A stretch of 64,000 bases of DNA from Methylomarinum vadi (GCF_000733935.1 NZ_JPON01000001.1:682001-746000); one strand, 5' to 3'; counted from the first letter of the stretch, positions 29,985 to 40,540 are shown. Made by a program: numbers and translations. Notes: generated by a model from the sequence alone, not told the origin.

Positions 29985-30168
29985 TTTCTGCAATATAAAC
30001 TTAGATCAATCAACGCTTAACATAGTGCTTTCGCCTACAAATTTCAATCTTTACAAACATCGAAATAGCAATTCTTGTAAAATATACAATTTATTTTCAG
30101 TGACTATTGACAACCTTGATGGATAACAAGTTTCGCGCCCGCACATCAACCTCTATCGGAGCTAACAG

Positions 30169-30630
30169 ATGGTTTGGAAACCGCATGTTACAGTCGCGGC
30201 CGTGATCGAACAAAACAATCGCTTTCTGTTGGTTGAGGAACATACGCCTGACGGTTTGCGCTTGAACCAGCCGGCCGGTCATCTGGAAGAAAACGAAGAC
30301 TTGATCTCGGCGGTCAAACGGGAAGTCAGCGAAGAAACCGCTTGGCAGTTTGAACCTGAAAATATCGTTTCGGTTCAATTGTGGCGAAAAAAACCCCACC
30401 ATCCCAGTTTTTTGCGTTTTACTTTCTGCGGCCGGATTCATTCCCACGATCCATTGCAGCCGCTCGACGACGAAATCATCGGGACGCATTGGCTGAGCCG
30501 GGAAGCGATCGCCGCCAAACCAGAATTACTACGCAGTCCATTGGTCTTGATTTGCGTGGACAACTATTTGAGTGGCCAGCGTTATCCGCTGTCCATGTTG
30601 CAAGCATTCTTTGATTTAACAAATGAGTAA
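30169..30630 (+). CDS. nudJ: Nudix hydrolase NudJ
   Basis: 153 residues with a full Nudix box at 37-59: GHLEENEDL, then REVSEET. These residues bind Mg and nucleoside diphosphate substrates. In E. coli NudJ hydrolyses hydroxymethylpyrimidine diphosphate and nucleotides. It overlaps mnmA by 8 nt, the same order as nudJ-mnmA-hflD-purB in E. coli. The N-terminal [21 protein letters not shown] strand pair is standard for the group. Confidence 0.92.
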   Translation: MVWKPHVTVAAVIEQNNRFLLVEEHTPDGLRLNQPAGHLEENEDLISAVKREVSEETAWQFEPENIVSVQLWRKKPHHPSFLRFTFCGRIHSHDPLQPLDDEIIGTHWLSREAIAAKPELLRSPLVLICVDNYLSGQRYPLSMLQAFFDLTNE

Positions 30631-31714
30631 AAACATTATCGTCGGCATGTCCGGAGGGGTGGACTCCTCCGTCACCGCTCTAACCTTATTGGAACAAGGC
30701 CATCGGGTCACCGGTTTATTCATGAAAAACTGGGAAGAAGACGACGGCACCGAATATTGTACGGCCATGGAAGATTTGGCCGATGCGCAGCAGGTCTGCG
30801 ACAAGTTGGGCATCGAACTGAAAACGGTCAATTTCGCGACCGAATATTGGGACGAAGTGTTCGAAGTTTTCTTGTCCGAATTCGCGGCGGGCCGCACGCC
30901 CAACCCCGATATTCTTTGCAACAAGCACGTAAAATTCAAAGCCTTTTTGAATTACGCCATCGAAGACCTGGGCGCCGAGTACATCGCCACCGGCCATTAC
31001 GCCAGGGTCAGGGAAGAAAACGGCCAATTCTTCTTGTTGAAAGGCCTGGATCCGAACAAGGAACAAAGTTATTTCCTTTATACACTGGGACAACGGGCGC
31101 TGTCCAAAACGCTGTTCCCGATCGGCCACCTGCATAAACCGGAAATCCGCAAGATGGCGGAGAAAGCCGGTTTCGCCAACTACCGTAAAAAAGACAGCAC
31201 CGGAATTTGCTTCATCGGCGAACGCAAATTCAAGGAATTCCTGCAACGCTATCTACCGACCCAGCCCGGCGAGATGCGCACCCCTGAAGGCCAATACATC
31301 GGCCGCCACCACGGTCTGATGTATTACACGCTAGGACAACGCCAGGGCTTGGGCATCGGCGGCGTCAAGAATGCGCCGGACGAGCCTTGGTACGTGCTCG
31401 ACAAGGATCTGGACAACAACGTGCTGATCGTCGGCCAAGGCCACGACCATCCGCTGATGCTGCACAATACTTTGGAAGCCGCGCAACTGGATTGGTGCAG
31501 CAACAAACCGTTGACCGAGACCCTCGACTGCGCCGCCAAGACCCGCTACCGCCAACCCGACCAAGCTTGCCGCGTCGAGCCCATGGGAGAAGACCGAGTC
31601 AAAGTGACGTTCGAGCAAGCCCAGCGCGCCATCACCCCGGGCCAGTCGGTGGTGTTTTACGACGGCGAAATCTGCTTGGGCGGCGGCATTATCGAAACCA
31701 AATACAACCACTAA
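30623..31714 (+). CDS. mnmA: tRNA-specific 2-thiouridylase MnmA
   Basis: 363 residues. The PP-loop GMSGGVDSS (residues 8-16) binds ATP. The nucleophilic Cys lies in [11 protein letters not shown] near residue 98 and the second Cys in GICFIGER near 195. It puts sulfur at position 2 of the wobble uridine in Lys, Glu and Gln tRNAs, with sulfur relayed by the Tus proteins; tusD and tusC are at 43273-42907 in this window. ATG overlaps nudJ. Confidence 0.97.
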   Translation: MSKNIIVGMSGGVDSSVTALTLLEQGHRVTGLFMKNWEEDDGTEYCTAMEDLADAQQVCDKLGIELKTVNFATEYWDEVFEVFLSEFAAGRTPNPDILCNKHVKFKAFLNYAIEDLGAEYIATGHYARVREENGQFFLLKGLDPNKEQSYFLYTLGQRALSKTLFPIGHLHKPEIRKMAEKAGFANYRKKDSTGICFIGERKFKEFLQRYLPTQPGEMRTPEGQYIGRHHGLMYYTLGQRQGLGIGGVKNAPDEPWYVLDKDLDNNVLIVGQGHDHPLMLHNTLEAAQLDWCSNKPLTETLDCAAKTRYRQPDQACRVEPMGEDRVKVTFEQAQRAITPGQSVVFYDGEICLGGGIIETKYNH

Positions 31715-33112
<1,398 letters not shown>

Positions 33113-33166
33113 CTGGGACTGAACGCGATAACCGATCGGCCATATCCATCGGCTATCGACGCTTAT

Positions 33167-33209
33167 GAAACACCGAGCCGACGCGGAATTAACGTCGTCT
33201 CGGCGTTTC
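33167..33209. terminator. Strong hairpin between convergent purB and cytochrome P460 genes
   Basis: Arms at 33167-33183 and 33193-33209 pair over 17 positions with two mismatches around a 9-nt AT-rich loop. It sits 54 nt after the purB stop and 20 nt before the end of the cytochrome gene. Symmetry and position fit a two-way terminator, although neither strand has a T-run. Confidence 0.6.
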
Positions 33210-33228
33210 TCGCCAAACCTAAACAGCC

Positions 33229-33717
33229 TTATTGCAAGGCATCGAAGGTATAAACATAGTCATTGTCCTTCATCGGCGTGTGGCAAGCGAAGCATTTCGC
33301 CGATGTTTCGGCATCATGCATTTCCAGCTTGTTGTTGACCCAATGCGCGAAGCCCCAGCCGCCGGTCGCGGCATATTTCTTACTGTCCTTGATCATCGCC
33401 TCGGCGGCGGCGAAATCGCCGGGCACGACGGCTTGCGGCCAATTCGGATGTGCCCGTTCCTTCCATACCACTTTGGCCAACACCGTGCCGTCAGGCCACG
33501 GTTTGGTTTTATCGGCTCTTGCGGCTTCGATCGCGGTATCGTTGCCTAAAATAGCGCGCAGGGTCTTATTTTCCAGACGATGCGAGACGCTGATCAGGCG
33601 CCAATCCTTGTAAATGCTTTGTCCCGGCTTTTTAATGCTAGCCTTTTCGGCCCAGGCGGCCACGGAAAGAGTCAGACAGACCGCACCTAACGTCGTTTTC
33701 ATGAGTGTTTTGTTCAC
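33229..33717 (-). CDS. Cytochrome P460-family c-type heme protein
   Basis: 162 residues with a Sec signal peptide (cleavage near AAWA, residue 23) and one heme site CFACH at 142-146 close to the C-terminus, as in cytochrome P460 and cytochrome c'-beta. The conserved KPWPDGTVLAKVVWKE block (72-87) contains Lys 82 and Lys 86, one of which would be the candidate for the heme-Lys cross-link that defines P460. Family members oxidise hydroxylamine or bind NO, useful to methanotrophs because their monooxygenase also oxidises ammonia. Distinguishing P460 from c'-beta needs alignment of the Lys. It is a single gene with its own upstream region. Confidence 0.88.
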   Translation of the reverse strand: MNKTLMKTTLGAVCLTLSVAAWAEKASIKKPGQSIYKDWRLISVSHRLENKTLRAILGNDTAIEAARADKTKPWPDGTVLAKVVWKERAHPNWPQAVVPGDFAAAEAMIKDSKKYAATGGWGFAHWVNNKLEMHDAETSAKCFACHTPMKDNDYVYTFDALQ

Positions 33718-33800
33718 TTCGCTTCTCCCGCTTGAGTTAAAAAACCTATCGAATCACTCGGTTTGTTTATAGCAAATCTAAACGCTGAAACCTAGTGGTT

Positions 33801-34487
33801 TCAAAAAGCCGCTAAATCGATCTCGGTAAAATTTCTGGACTGGCGATGTGGCGCCTGCGGATCGATCTCCGACCGCTCCCTGACCAGCCAGCCGGTTTGC
33901 AAACCGGCCTCGGCGGCGGCATCGAGTTCCTCCTTGATATCGGACAGAAACAGGATTTGCTGGGTCGGTATACTGATTTTCTCGGCGATAGCCCGGTAAG
34001 ACTGGATTTCCCTTTTCGCCCCGATATGGGTATCGAAATAGGCGCTAAACAACGGGGTCAAATCGCCGTATTCGGTGTGCGCGAACAATAATTTTTGCGC
34101 ATGGACGGAACCGGAAGAATAAACGTACAGCTCCACCCCTTGCCGCTTCCAGGCACGCAAGGACTCCACGGCGTCGGCATAGATATGGCCTTGAAAATCC
34201 CCCCGGCGATAACCCGCCTCCCAGATCAACCCTTGCAGGGATTTGAGCGGCGTCACCTTTTGGTCGCGGTCGATCCACTCGATCAATTGTTCGATCAGCG
34301 TTTCGATATCGATATCTCGGCCAACTTCTGAGCGAACATCGTCGAGCAAGCGCCGAACCGCTGCTTGTTGCCGATGTTTTCGGACGAAATCGGCGATATG
34401 ATCGCGGGCATAGGGAAACAGCACCTCCTTGACGAACGACAACGACGAGGTCGTACCTTCAATATCGGTTACGATGGCGTTAATCAT
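33801..34487 (-). CDS. mtnC: Enolase-phosphatase E1
   Basis: 228 residues from ATG 34487, which overlaps the mtnD stop by 4 nt; the open frame extends further upstream only inside mtnD. HAD motif I is VTDIEGTTSS, motif II YVYSSGSVHAQ, and motif III/IV ILFLSDIKEELDAA. It enolises and dephosphorylates the 2,3-diketo-5-methylthiopentyl phosphate made by MtnB, giving acireductone. Last gene of mtnB-mtnD-mtnC. Confidence 0.95.
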   Translation of the reverse strand: MINAIVTDIEGTTSSLSFVKEVLFPYARDHIADFVRKHRQQAAVRRLLDDVRSEVGRDIDIETLIEQLIEWIDRDQKVTPLKSLQGLIWEAGYRRGDFQGHIYADAVESLRAWKRQGVELYVYSSGSVHAQKLLFAHTEYGDLTPLFSAYFDTHIGAKREIQSYRAIAEKISIPTQQILFLSDIKEELDAAAEAGLQTGWLVRERSEIDPQAPHRQSRNFTEIDLAAF

Positions 34488-35044
34488 GCGCGCCCCGCCC
34501 GATATTGGTCGTAGCTCGGAAATCGTTTGGCGATATCGTCGCCGGTAAACCGGGCGACCCAGCCGTCTTCGGTGGTAAAAAAACGGATGCATTTGAAATC
34601 CGGGTTTTCGCCCATATCGAACCAATGCGTCACATTGGCCGGCACGCTGATCAAATCGCCCCGTTCGCACAACACCGCATAGACCTTATCGTCGACGTGC
34701 AAATAAAACAAACCGCTGCCTTCGACAAAAAAGCGTATTTCGAAATCGTCATGGGTATGTTCGTCGAGGAATTTCTGTCGTAAGGCGGCCTTGTCGGGAT
34801 GACTCGGTTTTAGCCCGATGACGTCGACCGATTGAAAACGATATTGTTGCCTTAAACGATCGATCGAATCTCGGTAGGCGGCCAATACAGTATCGCCGTC
34901 GGCATCTTCGGCGAATTCCTGGCTGGCCTGCCAGCGTTCGAATTGCACGCCGATTTGCTGCAATTGTGCGGCGATATCATCGAAATCGGAAAACTGCCTG
35001 CCTGGTTCGGCGGAGCGATCGTTATAAACGGTTAATTGACTCAT
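34484..35044 (-). CDS. mtnD: Acireductone dioxygenase
   Basis: 186 residues of the cupin family. Metal ligands are His 96, His 98 and Glu 102 (HTHDDFE) with His 140 (NVTHWFD). With iron it yields the keto acid precursor of methionine; with nickel an off-pathway product. It overlaps mtnB and mtnC by 4 nt each, so the three enzymes are translationally coupled. Confidence 0.96.
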   Translation of the reverse strand: MSQLTVYNDRSAEPGRQFSDFDDIAAQLQQIGVQFERWQASQEFAEDADGDTVLAAYRDSIDRLRQQYRFQSVDVIGLKPSHPDKAALRQKFLDEHTHDDFEIRFFVEGSGLFYLHVDDKVYAVLCERGDLISVPANVTHWFDMGENPDFKCIRFFTTEDGWVARFTGDDIAKRFPSYDQYRAGRA

Positions 35045-35661
35045 GATTTGACTCCGTGCATACGTATTTCACATTCGAATAAAAACTCCAGGGCTTCCAA
35101 ATGTCTCAGCGTGTCCGCCACCGATCGCCCCCAGGTATAAAAACCATGACCCGCAATGATATAAGCATGTATAGCGCCATGCCTATCGAGATAATTTTCC
35201 ACAGCCGAGGCCAGGCGCGGGATGTTTTGGTCATTGGCGAATATCGGTATCACAATCCGGGTCTCATGGGTATCGACGTCTTGCAGGGCCTTCAACAATT
35301 CGTAGCCTTCCAGCACCATCTCATTCTTGAAAAGGCGCGCGGCTAAGGTCGCGTTCAGCGAATGCGGATGCAGCACAGCCCGCACTTCGGGATAACGTTT
35401 ATAGAGCGAGGTGTGCAGCAGCGTTTCGGCGGAAGGCTTTTTGCCGTCCAACGACCAGCCTTCGCCATCGACCAGCATGATATCGTCCTGCGTTAGCCGG
35501 CCTTTATGTTTACCCGACACGGTAATGGCGATACGGCCATCACTGAGTTTCGCGGAGAAATTGCCACTGGTGGCCGGCACCCAACCCTTGCTATCGATAA
35601 ACTGTCCCGCGCTGATCAATTGCTCGGCGACACGATTGAATTCCCCATTGCTCATATTCAT
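35041..35661 (-). CDS. mtnB: Methylthioribulose-1-phosphate dehydratase
   Basis: 206 residues of the class II aldolase fold. Zinc ligands lie in LHPHSLNATLAA and in IAGHGFYTWGRS, and the N-terminal SGNFSAKLSDGRIAITVSGKHKG segment binds phosphate. It dehydrates methylthioribulose-1-phosphate. Start ATG 35661, with a second ATG two codons later. The upstream enzymes (mtnA, mtnK or mtnP) are not in this window. Confidence 0.95.
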   Translation of the reverse strand: MNMSNGEFNRVAEQLISAGQFIDSKGWVPATSGNFSAKLSDGRIAITVSGKHKGRLTQDDIMLVDGEGWSLDGKKPSAETLLHTSLYKRYPEVRAVLHPHSLNATLAARLFKNEMVLEGYELLKALQDVDTHETRIVIPIFANDQNIPRLASAVENYLDRHGAIHAYIIAGHGFYTWGRSVADTLRHLEALEFLFECEIRMHGVKS

Positions 35662-35756
35662 TCAAATCCTAAGTTAAATGCCTAGCCGTGTATTTTACGC
35701 CCAAATGCTAGCTGGCTTGAGGAAAATTATCCCCGCCATCGAGAACCGGCGATCTC

Positions 35757-35784
35757 TTGACAGGTATCGGCCTTACTCTATAGT
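35757..35784 (+). promoter_or_regulatory. Strong sigma-70 promoter upstream of the exported PLP decarboxylase
   Basis: TTGACA (35757-35762), 16-bp spacer, TATAGT (35779-35784). It would give a 5' leader of about 147 nt before ATG 35938. The same -35, spacer and -10 combination occurs before the candidate small RNA at 49815. Confidence 0.65.
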
Positions 35785-35803
35785 TTTTCTAAAAGTGCAG
35801 GTT

Positions 35804-35831
35804 GGATTCGGTCGGGGCATTGACCGGATCC
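35804..35831 (+). promoter_or_regulatory. Leader hairpin of the exported PLP decarboxylase gene
   Basis: GGATTCGGTC (35804-35813) pairs with GACCGGATCC (35822-35831), 10 bp with one G-U pair and an 8-nt loop, starting about 14 nt after the predicted transcript start. It could protect the 5' end or form a regulatory leader. No known riboswitch is recognised. Confidence 0.4.
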
Positions 35832-35937
35832 TTACGCAACCGTTGCCAGAAGGGATCTGAGTAAAATTTTGAACTTGACCTTCATTCACCTACTCGAATT
35901 GTTACGCTGAGTATCTTTTGTTTATGGTGGGGAGTTT

Positions 35938-37257
35938 ATGCTTTCACGACGCCGTTTTTTAACCTTTAGCGCAACGGGTATGTTGGCGGCCACGGCCGGA
36001 TGCCGTCCACAACATCTCGATTTGCTGTTAAACCTGGAAGGTTCGACAACCTCAGCCGAACTCTCCCTGGCGGAAAAGGCAAAATTAAAGCGTTTTAAAG
36101 ACCTGATGTTGGGGTATCCGGTCAACATGAACACGCCGCCCGAGGATTTTTTTGCCTGGCGCCGGCAATTGCAGGATGCCGGAATCGGCATGTTCCCCTA
36201 TAACAATGTCGGCAATCCGTTCCAAGCCAGTCCCTTCCCCTTCAACACCCACGATTTCGAGCGGGAGCTCATCCGCAATTTCGGCAAGGTGTATGCCTTT
36301 CCACCGGACGATACCTGGGGCTTTCTTTCCCACAGCGGAACCGACAGCAACATGCACGGCATGTACATGGGAAGAACTTTATTGAAAGCGCGCACGGGGA
36401 TGATACCGAAAGCCTATTTCACCTGCGAAGCGCATTATTCGGTGCAAATTTTAAGGGACTTGCTGGGGCTTGAAACGGTTTTTGTCGACACCTTGCCGGA
36501 CGGGGCCATGGATCCCGCCGACCTCGAAAGCAAATTGGCCGCCAACCCGGATTACCCTGCCCTGGTGGTCGCGACGATCGGCACGACCTTCAAGGGGGCG
36601 ATCGACCCACTCGACCAAATTCGGCAAAAACTCGAAAATCATCCCAATTATCTGCACTTGGATGCGGCATTATTCGGCGGCTATCTGCCCCACACCGACC
36701 GGGCCAACGAGGTACTACAGCAGACAGCCGACAGTAGCGCGCGCTACGACTCCATTGCCGTTTCCTGTCATAAATTTTTCGGTTTCACGTCTCCCGCCGG
36801 CTTGTTCATTAGCCGACAAAGCCTGTTCGACGAATTCAACGAGCTGTTCAGCCGGATACATAATCCCGAGTATATTCACCATGTCCCCGGTACGATCACC
36901 TGCTCTCGCGACGGCGTCAAACCGGCCGAATTCTATTTTTATTCGACACCCTCGGCATTAACTAAACAAGCCGAGGACGCCGGCAACATGCTGCGCAATA
37001 CGACTTATCTGATGGAACAAATGCAGCGCCATTTGCCGCCGCTGCAACCGATCCGCGCGAATGAGGCTTCCAATACGATTTATTTCAGAAAACCGGCCGA
37101 TAACATTGTCAGAAAATATTCACTGGCAACCATGCACTTAAATAGCGAACAAGGGAAACAAGAGTATGCGCATGCCCTGGTCATGCCGCATGTCGATCGC
37201 CATATTATCGACGAATTCCTGACCGATCTGGAACACGACTTATCTTCAGGGAGTTAA
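35938..37257 (+). CDS. Exported PLP-dependent decarboxylase-like enzyme with Tat signal
   Basis: 439 residues. The N-terminus LSRRRFLTFSATGMLAATAGC is a twin-arginine signal (SRRRFL) ending in a possible lipobox at Cys 22, so the protein is probably folded with PLP in the cytoplasm and moved out by Tat. The body is a group II pyridoxal decarboxylase resembling histidine decarboxylase: HSGTDSNMHGMYMGR, DAALFGGYL (Asp/Ala stacking the cofactor) and the Schiff-base Lys 279 in SCHKFFGF. GGGGAG lies 6 nt before ATG. Amino-acid substrate unknown. The end overlaps the convergent DUF1840 gene by 4 nt. PLP enzymes with an export signal are uncommon. Confidence 0.88.
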   Translation: MLSRRRFLTFSATGMLAATAGCRPQHLDLLLNLEGSTTSAELSLAEKAKLKRFKDLMLGYPVNMNTPPEDFFAWRRQLQDAGIGMFPYNNVGNPFQASPFPFNTHDFERELIRNFGKVYAFPPDDTWGFLSHSGTDSNMHGMYMGRTLLKARTGMIPKAYFTCEAHYSVQILRDLLGLETVFVDTLPDGAMDPADLESKLAANPDYPALVVATIGTTFKGAIDPLDQIRQKLENHPNYLHLDAALFGGYLPHTDRANEVLQQTADSSARYDSIAVSCHKFFGFTSPAGLFISRQSLFDEFNELFSRIHNPEYIHHVPGTITCSRDGVKPAEFYFYSTPSALTKQAEDAGNMLRNTTYLMEQMQRHLPPLQPIRANEASNTIYFRKPADNIVRKYSLATMHLNSEQGKQEYAHALVMPHVDRHIIDEFLTDLEHDLSSGS

Positions 37258-37568
37258 GAATTCTTATCCCACATCACATTGCATTTTTCCCTTGCCGCGG
37301 CCTCGAGCAGTTCGACCAAGGGTAAAGCACGATGGGAAAGGCTCACCGCCGGTTCGCCCTCTTCTTCGTCCTTTTTTTCCACCGGTTCCGACAATTTTTG
37401 TTGTCGCTGAAGCTCAACCATAAGATGATTCAGAGCAGCGGGGACATCTTCGGCAAGAATGGCGCCGGGGACAGTCCCGCTACGCCCCATCATTTTCAAT
37501 AATCGAACCGCTATGTCGCCGAACATCGTTATGCTGGCATAGGCCGAGCAAGAAAAGGTCACTAACAC
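37254..37568 (-). CDS. DUF1840 family protein
   Basis: 104 residues with the family start MLVTFSCSAYASITMFGD and the core LLKMMGRSGTVPGAILAEDVPAALNHL. A Lys/Glu-rich linker (VEKKDEEEGE) joins it to a C-terminal helix. Small cytoplasmic protein of unknown role found in many beta- and gammaproteobacteria. Stands alone, convergent with the decarboxylase gene. Confidence 0.85.
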   Translation of the reverse strand: MLVTFSCSAYASITMFGDIAVRLLKMMGRSGTVPGAILAEDVPAALNHLMVELQRQQKLSEPVEKKDEEEGEPAVSLSHRALPLVELLEAAAREKCNVMWDKNS

Positions 37569-37713
37569 GCTCTGCTCCCGTTCAAAAGTAATCCAATCAC
37601 ATTGTATGCTGATCCTAGTTCAAATTCCGGCAGTGCCCAAATGTGACAAGCATTCCGGTAGCGATTTTGATCTACCAAGACTATCGTTACCTGAACTATT
37701 CGCGCAAGCCACA

Positions 37714-38796
37714 TCATTGGCCGGCTTGGGACGAGTCGGCGCAATCTGTCACTGTCAGCGCTTCCGGCTGTTCAAGGGAGATTGCCTGGCGGACTCTGAC
37801 ATACAACACTTGTTCGTTTTTATACCGTTCTTGCATTTCGGCAGCGACATCCCTGTCGGCAAGCTGTCGAAGGAGTCTTTCGGCACGGAATTTTTCCCTG
37901 AACAAACCCAACGAGATCATTCCCTTCATTTCCCCCTTACGAAACAACCATAAATCGTTTACGCCTCTTTCCTTGAGCATCGCCTCGTTTTTTTTCGACT
38001 CGGCAAAAGTCTCTGCCGCCGGATAATAAACTAAATAGGCATGAGGGATTTGTTGTTCCTTATAAATGGGTTCGCTCCGTTTTCTATCGATTTGCTGATT
38101 ATCTAGCCAGGCATTCAATTGTCGCTTGTTGCCGAAAGGACCGACTTCATAACAAACAGGAAGAATAGCTTCCTCCTCACCATCGTCTGCAGCTTCATCT
38201 AGCGCTTGTTCCGCTGTTACTACTTCAGCGGCTGGCTGGGAATCGGCAATATTGTTTGCCTGCTCAACTACCGTAATGGTTTCATCCTTAACAACACTCC
38301 GTTCGCTCCCGCTCTTCGCCCCCCCTTCCTGCAATGTTGAATCAGCTACACTTTCATCCTCTCCAGTATCCGCTCGCTCTGGTTGAGTCATCCTGGCTTC
38401 AGTTGCTTTCTCTCCGAGTGACGGTCTGTCCTGCCCGGCTCGGCCTGCTCGTCGTGTTTCGATTACATCGTGGTTTTCCAGGACGGGCGCACCACTATCA
38501 TCCGATGACTGACTTCCGTTCATGTCATGCGCCATTGCCACCACTTGTCCGGCACCCTGGGCATCTGGAGCAACGATTTTCTCGTTGGGTTCATTTTTTG
38601 CTTCATTTTCTTCAGCGGACAATCCTCCGTCCGCCGCCACCGAGCGCTCTGGCAATTCGCTGAGCAAGAGAATTTGTTTTGCCGAGTGCTCCGCAGTTTT
38701 TGGAGAAGCTACTGTCAACTGGAACCGCTCTCGTTGCAGTTCCCAAAGAAAAAACATGACATTCGCCAAAATAACGGCGTAGAACCAGAATTTCAT
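37714..38796 (-). CDS. SPOR-domain membrane protein
   Basis: 360 residues. One N-terminal TM helix (residues 4-18), then an acidic low-complexity stretch of about 180 residues (rich in Glu, Ala, Ser, Gln), then a SPOR-like domain near 225-335 (CYEVGPFGNKRQLNAWLDN ... GMISLGLFREKFRAERLLRQL). SPOR domains bind glycan strands lacking stem peptides and mark division sites. This gene commonly follows coaX in gammaproteobacteria. It begins 13 nt after coaX. Confidence 0.82.
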   Translation of the reverse strand: MKFWFYAVILANVMFFLWELQRERFQLTVASPKTAEHSAKQILLLSELPERSVAADGGLSAEENEAKNEPNEKIVAPDAQGAGQVVAMAHDMNGSQSSDDSGAPVLENHDVIETRRAGRAGQDRPSLGEKATEARMTQPERADTGEDESVADSTLQEGGAKSGSERSVVKDETITVVEQANNIADSQPAAEVVTAEQALDEAADDGEEEAILPVCYEVGPFGNKRQLNAWLDNQQIDRKRSEPIYKEQQIPHAYLVYYPAAETFAESKKNEAMLKERGVNDLWLFRKGEMKGMISLGLFREKFRAERLLRQLADRDVAAEMQERYKNEQVLYVRVRQAISLEQPEALTVTDCADSSQAGQ

Positions 38797-38809
38797 AAGC
38801 TACAGTGAC

Positions 38810-39535
38810 TTACTGGCAATACAGTGCCATCCCTTTCAATACGAAATCCGGTTCGACCACGGTCCTGACGGCAAGATTACGGGCAATGACGCTAGCGTCG
38901 CCCCCGGTCAAAATAATATTTTGCTGATCGGGTTGCCGCGACAACGCCAGCTCAATCAACCCTACCGCGGCATAGAGCGTGCCGCAATAAATCGCCGCAT
39001 CGGTGTGATCGGCCAACCCCGGACATTGCACGACCTCGCTAAAAGGCAGGTCGGCGGTGCCGTGCAACAGCGATTTTTTCATCAGCGTCAATCCGGGACT
39101 GATCAAACCGCCTAGATGTTGGCCCAGATCATCCAGAAAATCGACGGTAATCGCGGTACCGCAATCGACCACGCAGGCCTGTCCAGGATAAAAATGGCGT
39201 AATGCCAATAGGTTCAACCAACGGTCGATTCCCAATTTTTCCGGTTGCGCGTAAGCGTTCGTTACATTACAGGCAAAAGCGGAGGCAGCGGGTAGGACAA
39301 TGTCGACATCCGGCCACAAAAGCTGGGCAATTTGGATTAGCTGTTCGACCCGATGATGCTCGACCACCGATGAAATCGCCAATACCTTAGGTCTGCTCAA
39401 ATTCTTCCAGGACTGCACCAGTGGTTCGATATAATCGTCTTGACGATAATCCACGGCACCGCAAAAATTGACCTCGTTGAATTCTTCCACACCCCATTTC
39501 AATCTGGAGTTTCCGATATCGACCAAAATCTTCAT
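38810..39535 (-). CDS. coaX: Type III pantothenate kinase
   Basis: 241 residues of the ASKHA fold. The phosphate-binding start is LVDIGNSRLKWG, then KLGIDRWLNLLAL, VVDCGTAITVDFLD and GGLISPGLTLM. First step of coenzyme A synthesis; the type III enzyme needs a monovalent cation and is not inhibited by CoA. The ATG overlaps the birA stop by 4 nt, the classic birA-coaX arrangement. Confidence 0.96.
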   Translation of the reverse strand: MKILVDIGNSRLKWGVEEFNEVNFCGAVDYRQDDYIEPLVQSWKNLSRPKVLAISSVVEHHRVEQLIQIAQLLWPDVDIVLPAASAFACNVTNAYAQPEKLGIDRWLNLLALRHFYPGQACVVDCGTAITVDFLDDLGQHLGGLISPGLTLMKKSLLHGTADLPFSEVVQCPGLADHTDAAIYCGTLYAAVGLIELALSRQPDQQNIILTGGDASVIARNLAVRTVVEPDFVLKGMALYCQ

Positions 39536-40524
39536 AGCTTTCTAATACTTATTTCACCGGACGCAAAGGTTTTCACCCGCTGTTTTTCATCCTTGACCAG
39601 GAGCATACCTTGCTCGTCAACGCCTTCAACAACACCTTGATAGTATTGTTGCCCCAAATTGATATTGACGGCATTGCCTTGCATGCAGTCATAGCGACGC
39701 CATTCGTTCAAATAATCGCTTAAGCCCTGACGTTCGAATTCAGCCACCACCGGTAGGATATGATTAAGCAACACCGCCGCCAGCTGATTTCTAATGCTAT
39801 GAGTCGGACGCCCAAGGATGGAATCCAAATCGATCCAAGCCTGGTCGATGTTAGCCGCCGCCTCTCGCGGAATGTAACAGTTTAATCCGAGACCGATTAC
39901 CGCATCGCAGGGACCGCCCGCTTCGCCGGAAACTTCGATCAGAATGCCGGCCAGTTTTTTCTGGCGCCAATAGATATCATTAGGCCATTTCAAACCGACG
40001 CCTTCGATCCCCATTTCATTCAGCGCCCTGACCACGGCCACGCCAACGGCAAGGCTTAAGCCGGCCAGGGATGCCGGACCATTTTGATAGCGCCAAAGTA
40101 AAGAAAGATAAATATTACAACCAAACGGAGAAACCCAATTCCTCCCCCGGCGCCCTTTGCCGGCCGATTGAAACTCGGCAAAGCAAGCTATGCCTTGCAT
40201 GCCGCTCGCATGGGCTTGTTGTAATAAATGGGTGTTAGTCGATGCGATGAGGTCGTGAATTTCGATGCCTTCCAGCAAGCCATCCGCTTGCTTCGATAAA
40301 TAATGTTCGATTTCCTTCATAGACAGCAGTTGCAAAGGCCGGTGTAATTTATACCCCTTGCCGCTGACGGCGGTGAATTCGATACCGAGCTCGGCAAGCC
40401 CCTGCAATTGTTTACAGATCGCCGAACGGCTCACGCCTAGCGATTCCGACAACTCCGTGCCGGAATGAAAACCGCCGTCGGCCAGCAGATTCAGCACCGA
40501 TTTTAGCTTGGAAGAAATGGCCAT
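39532..40524 (-). CDS. birA: Biotin-protein ligase / biotin operon repressor BirA
   Basis: 330 residues from ATG 40524; the frame open further upstream overlaps the PilZ gene and is not used. An N-terminal winged helix (residues 1-65, FHSGTELSESLGVSRSAICKQL) indicates DNA binding. The ligase centre has GRGRRGRNW (here GKGRRGRNWVSP, the biotinyl-AMP loop), KWPNDIYW and a C-terminal SH3-like domain (VEGVDEQGMLLV). It biotinylates acetyl-CoA carboxylase and may repress biotin genes. It lies 16 nt after the PilZ gene. Confidence 0.96.
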   Translation of the reverse strand: MAISSKLKSVLNLLADGGFHSGTELSESLGVSRSAICKQLQGLAELGIEFTAVSGKGYKLHRPLQLLSMKEIEHYLSKQADGLLEGIEIHDLIASTNTHLLQQAHASGMQGIACFAEFQSAGKGRRGRNWVSPFGCNIYLSLLWRYQNGPASLAGLSLAVGVAVVRALNEMGIEGVGLKWPNDIYWRQKKLAGILIEVSGEAGGPCDAVIGLGLNCYIPREAAANIDQAWIDLDSILGRPTHSIRNQLAAVLLNHILPVVAEFERQGLSDYLNEWRRYDCMQGNAVNINLGQQYYQGVVEGVDEQGMLLVKDEKQRVKTFASGEISIRKL

Positions 40525-40540
40525 GTCGGAATCAGACTCT

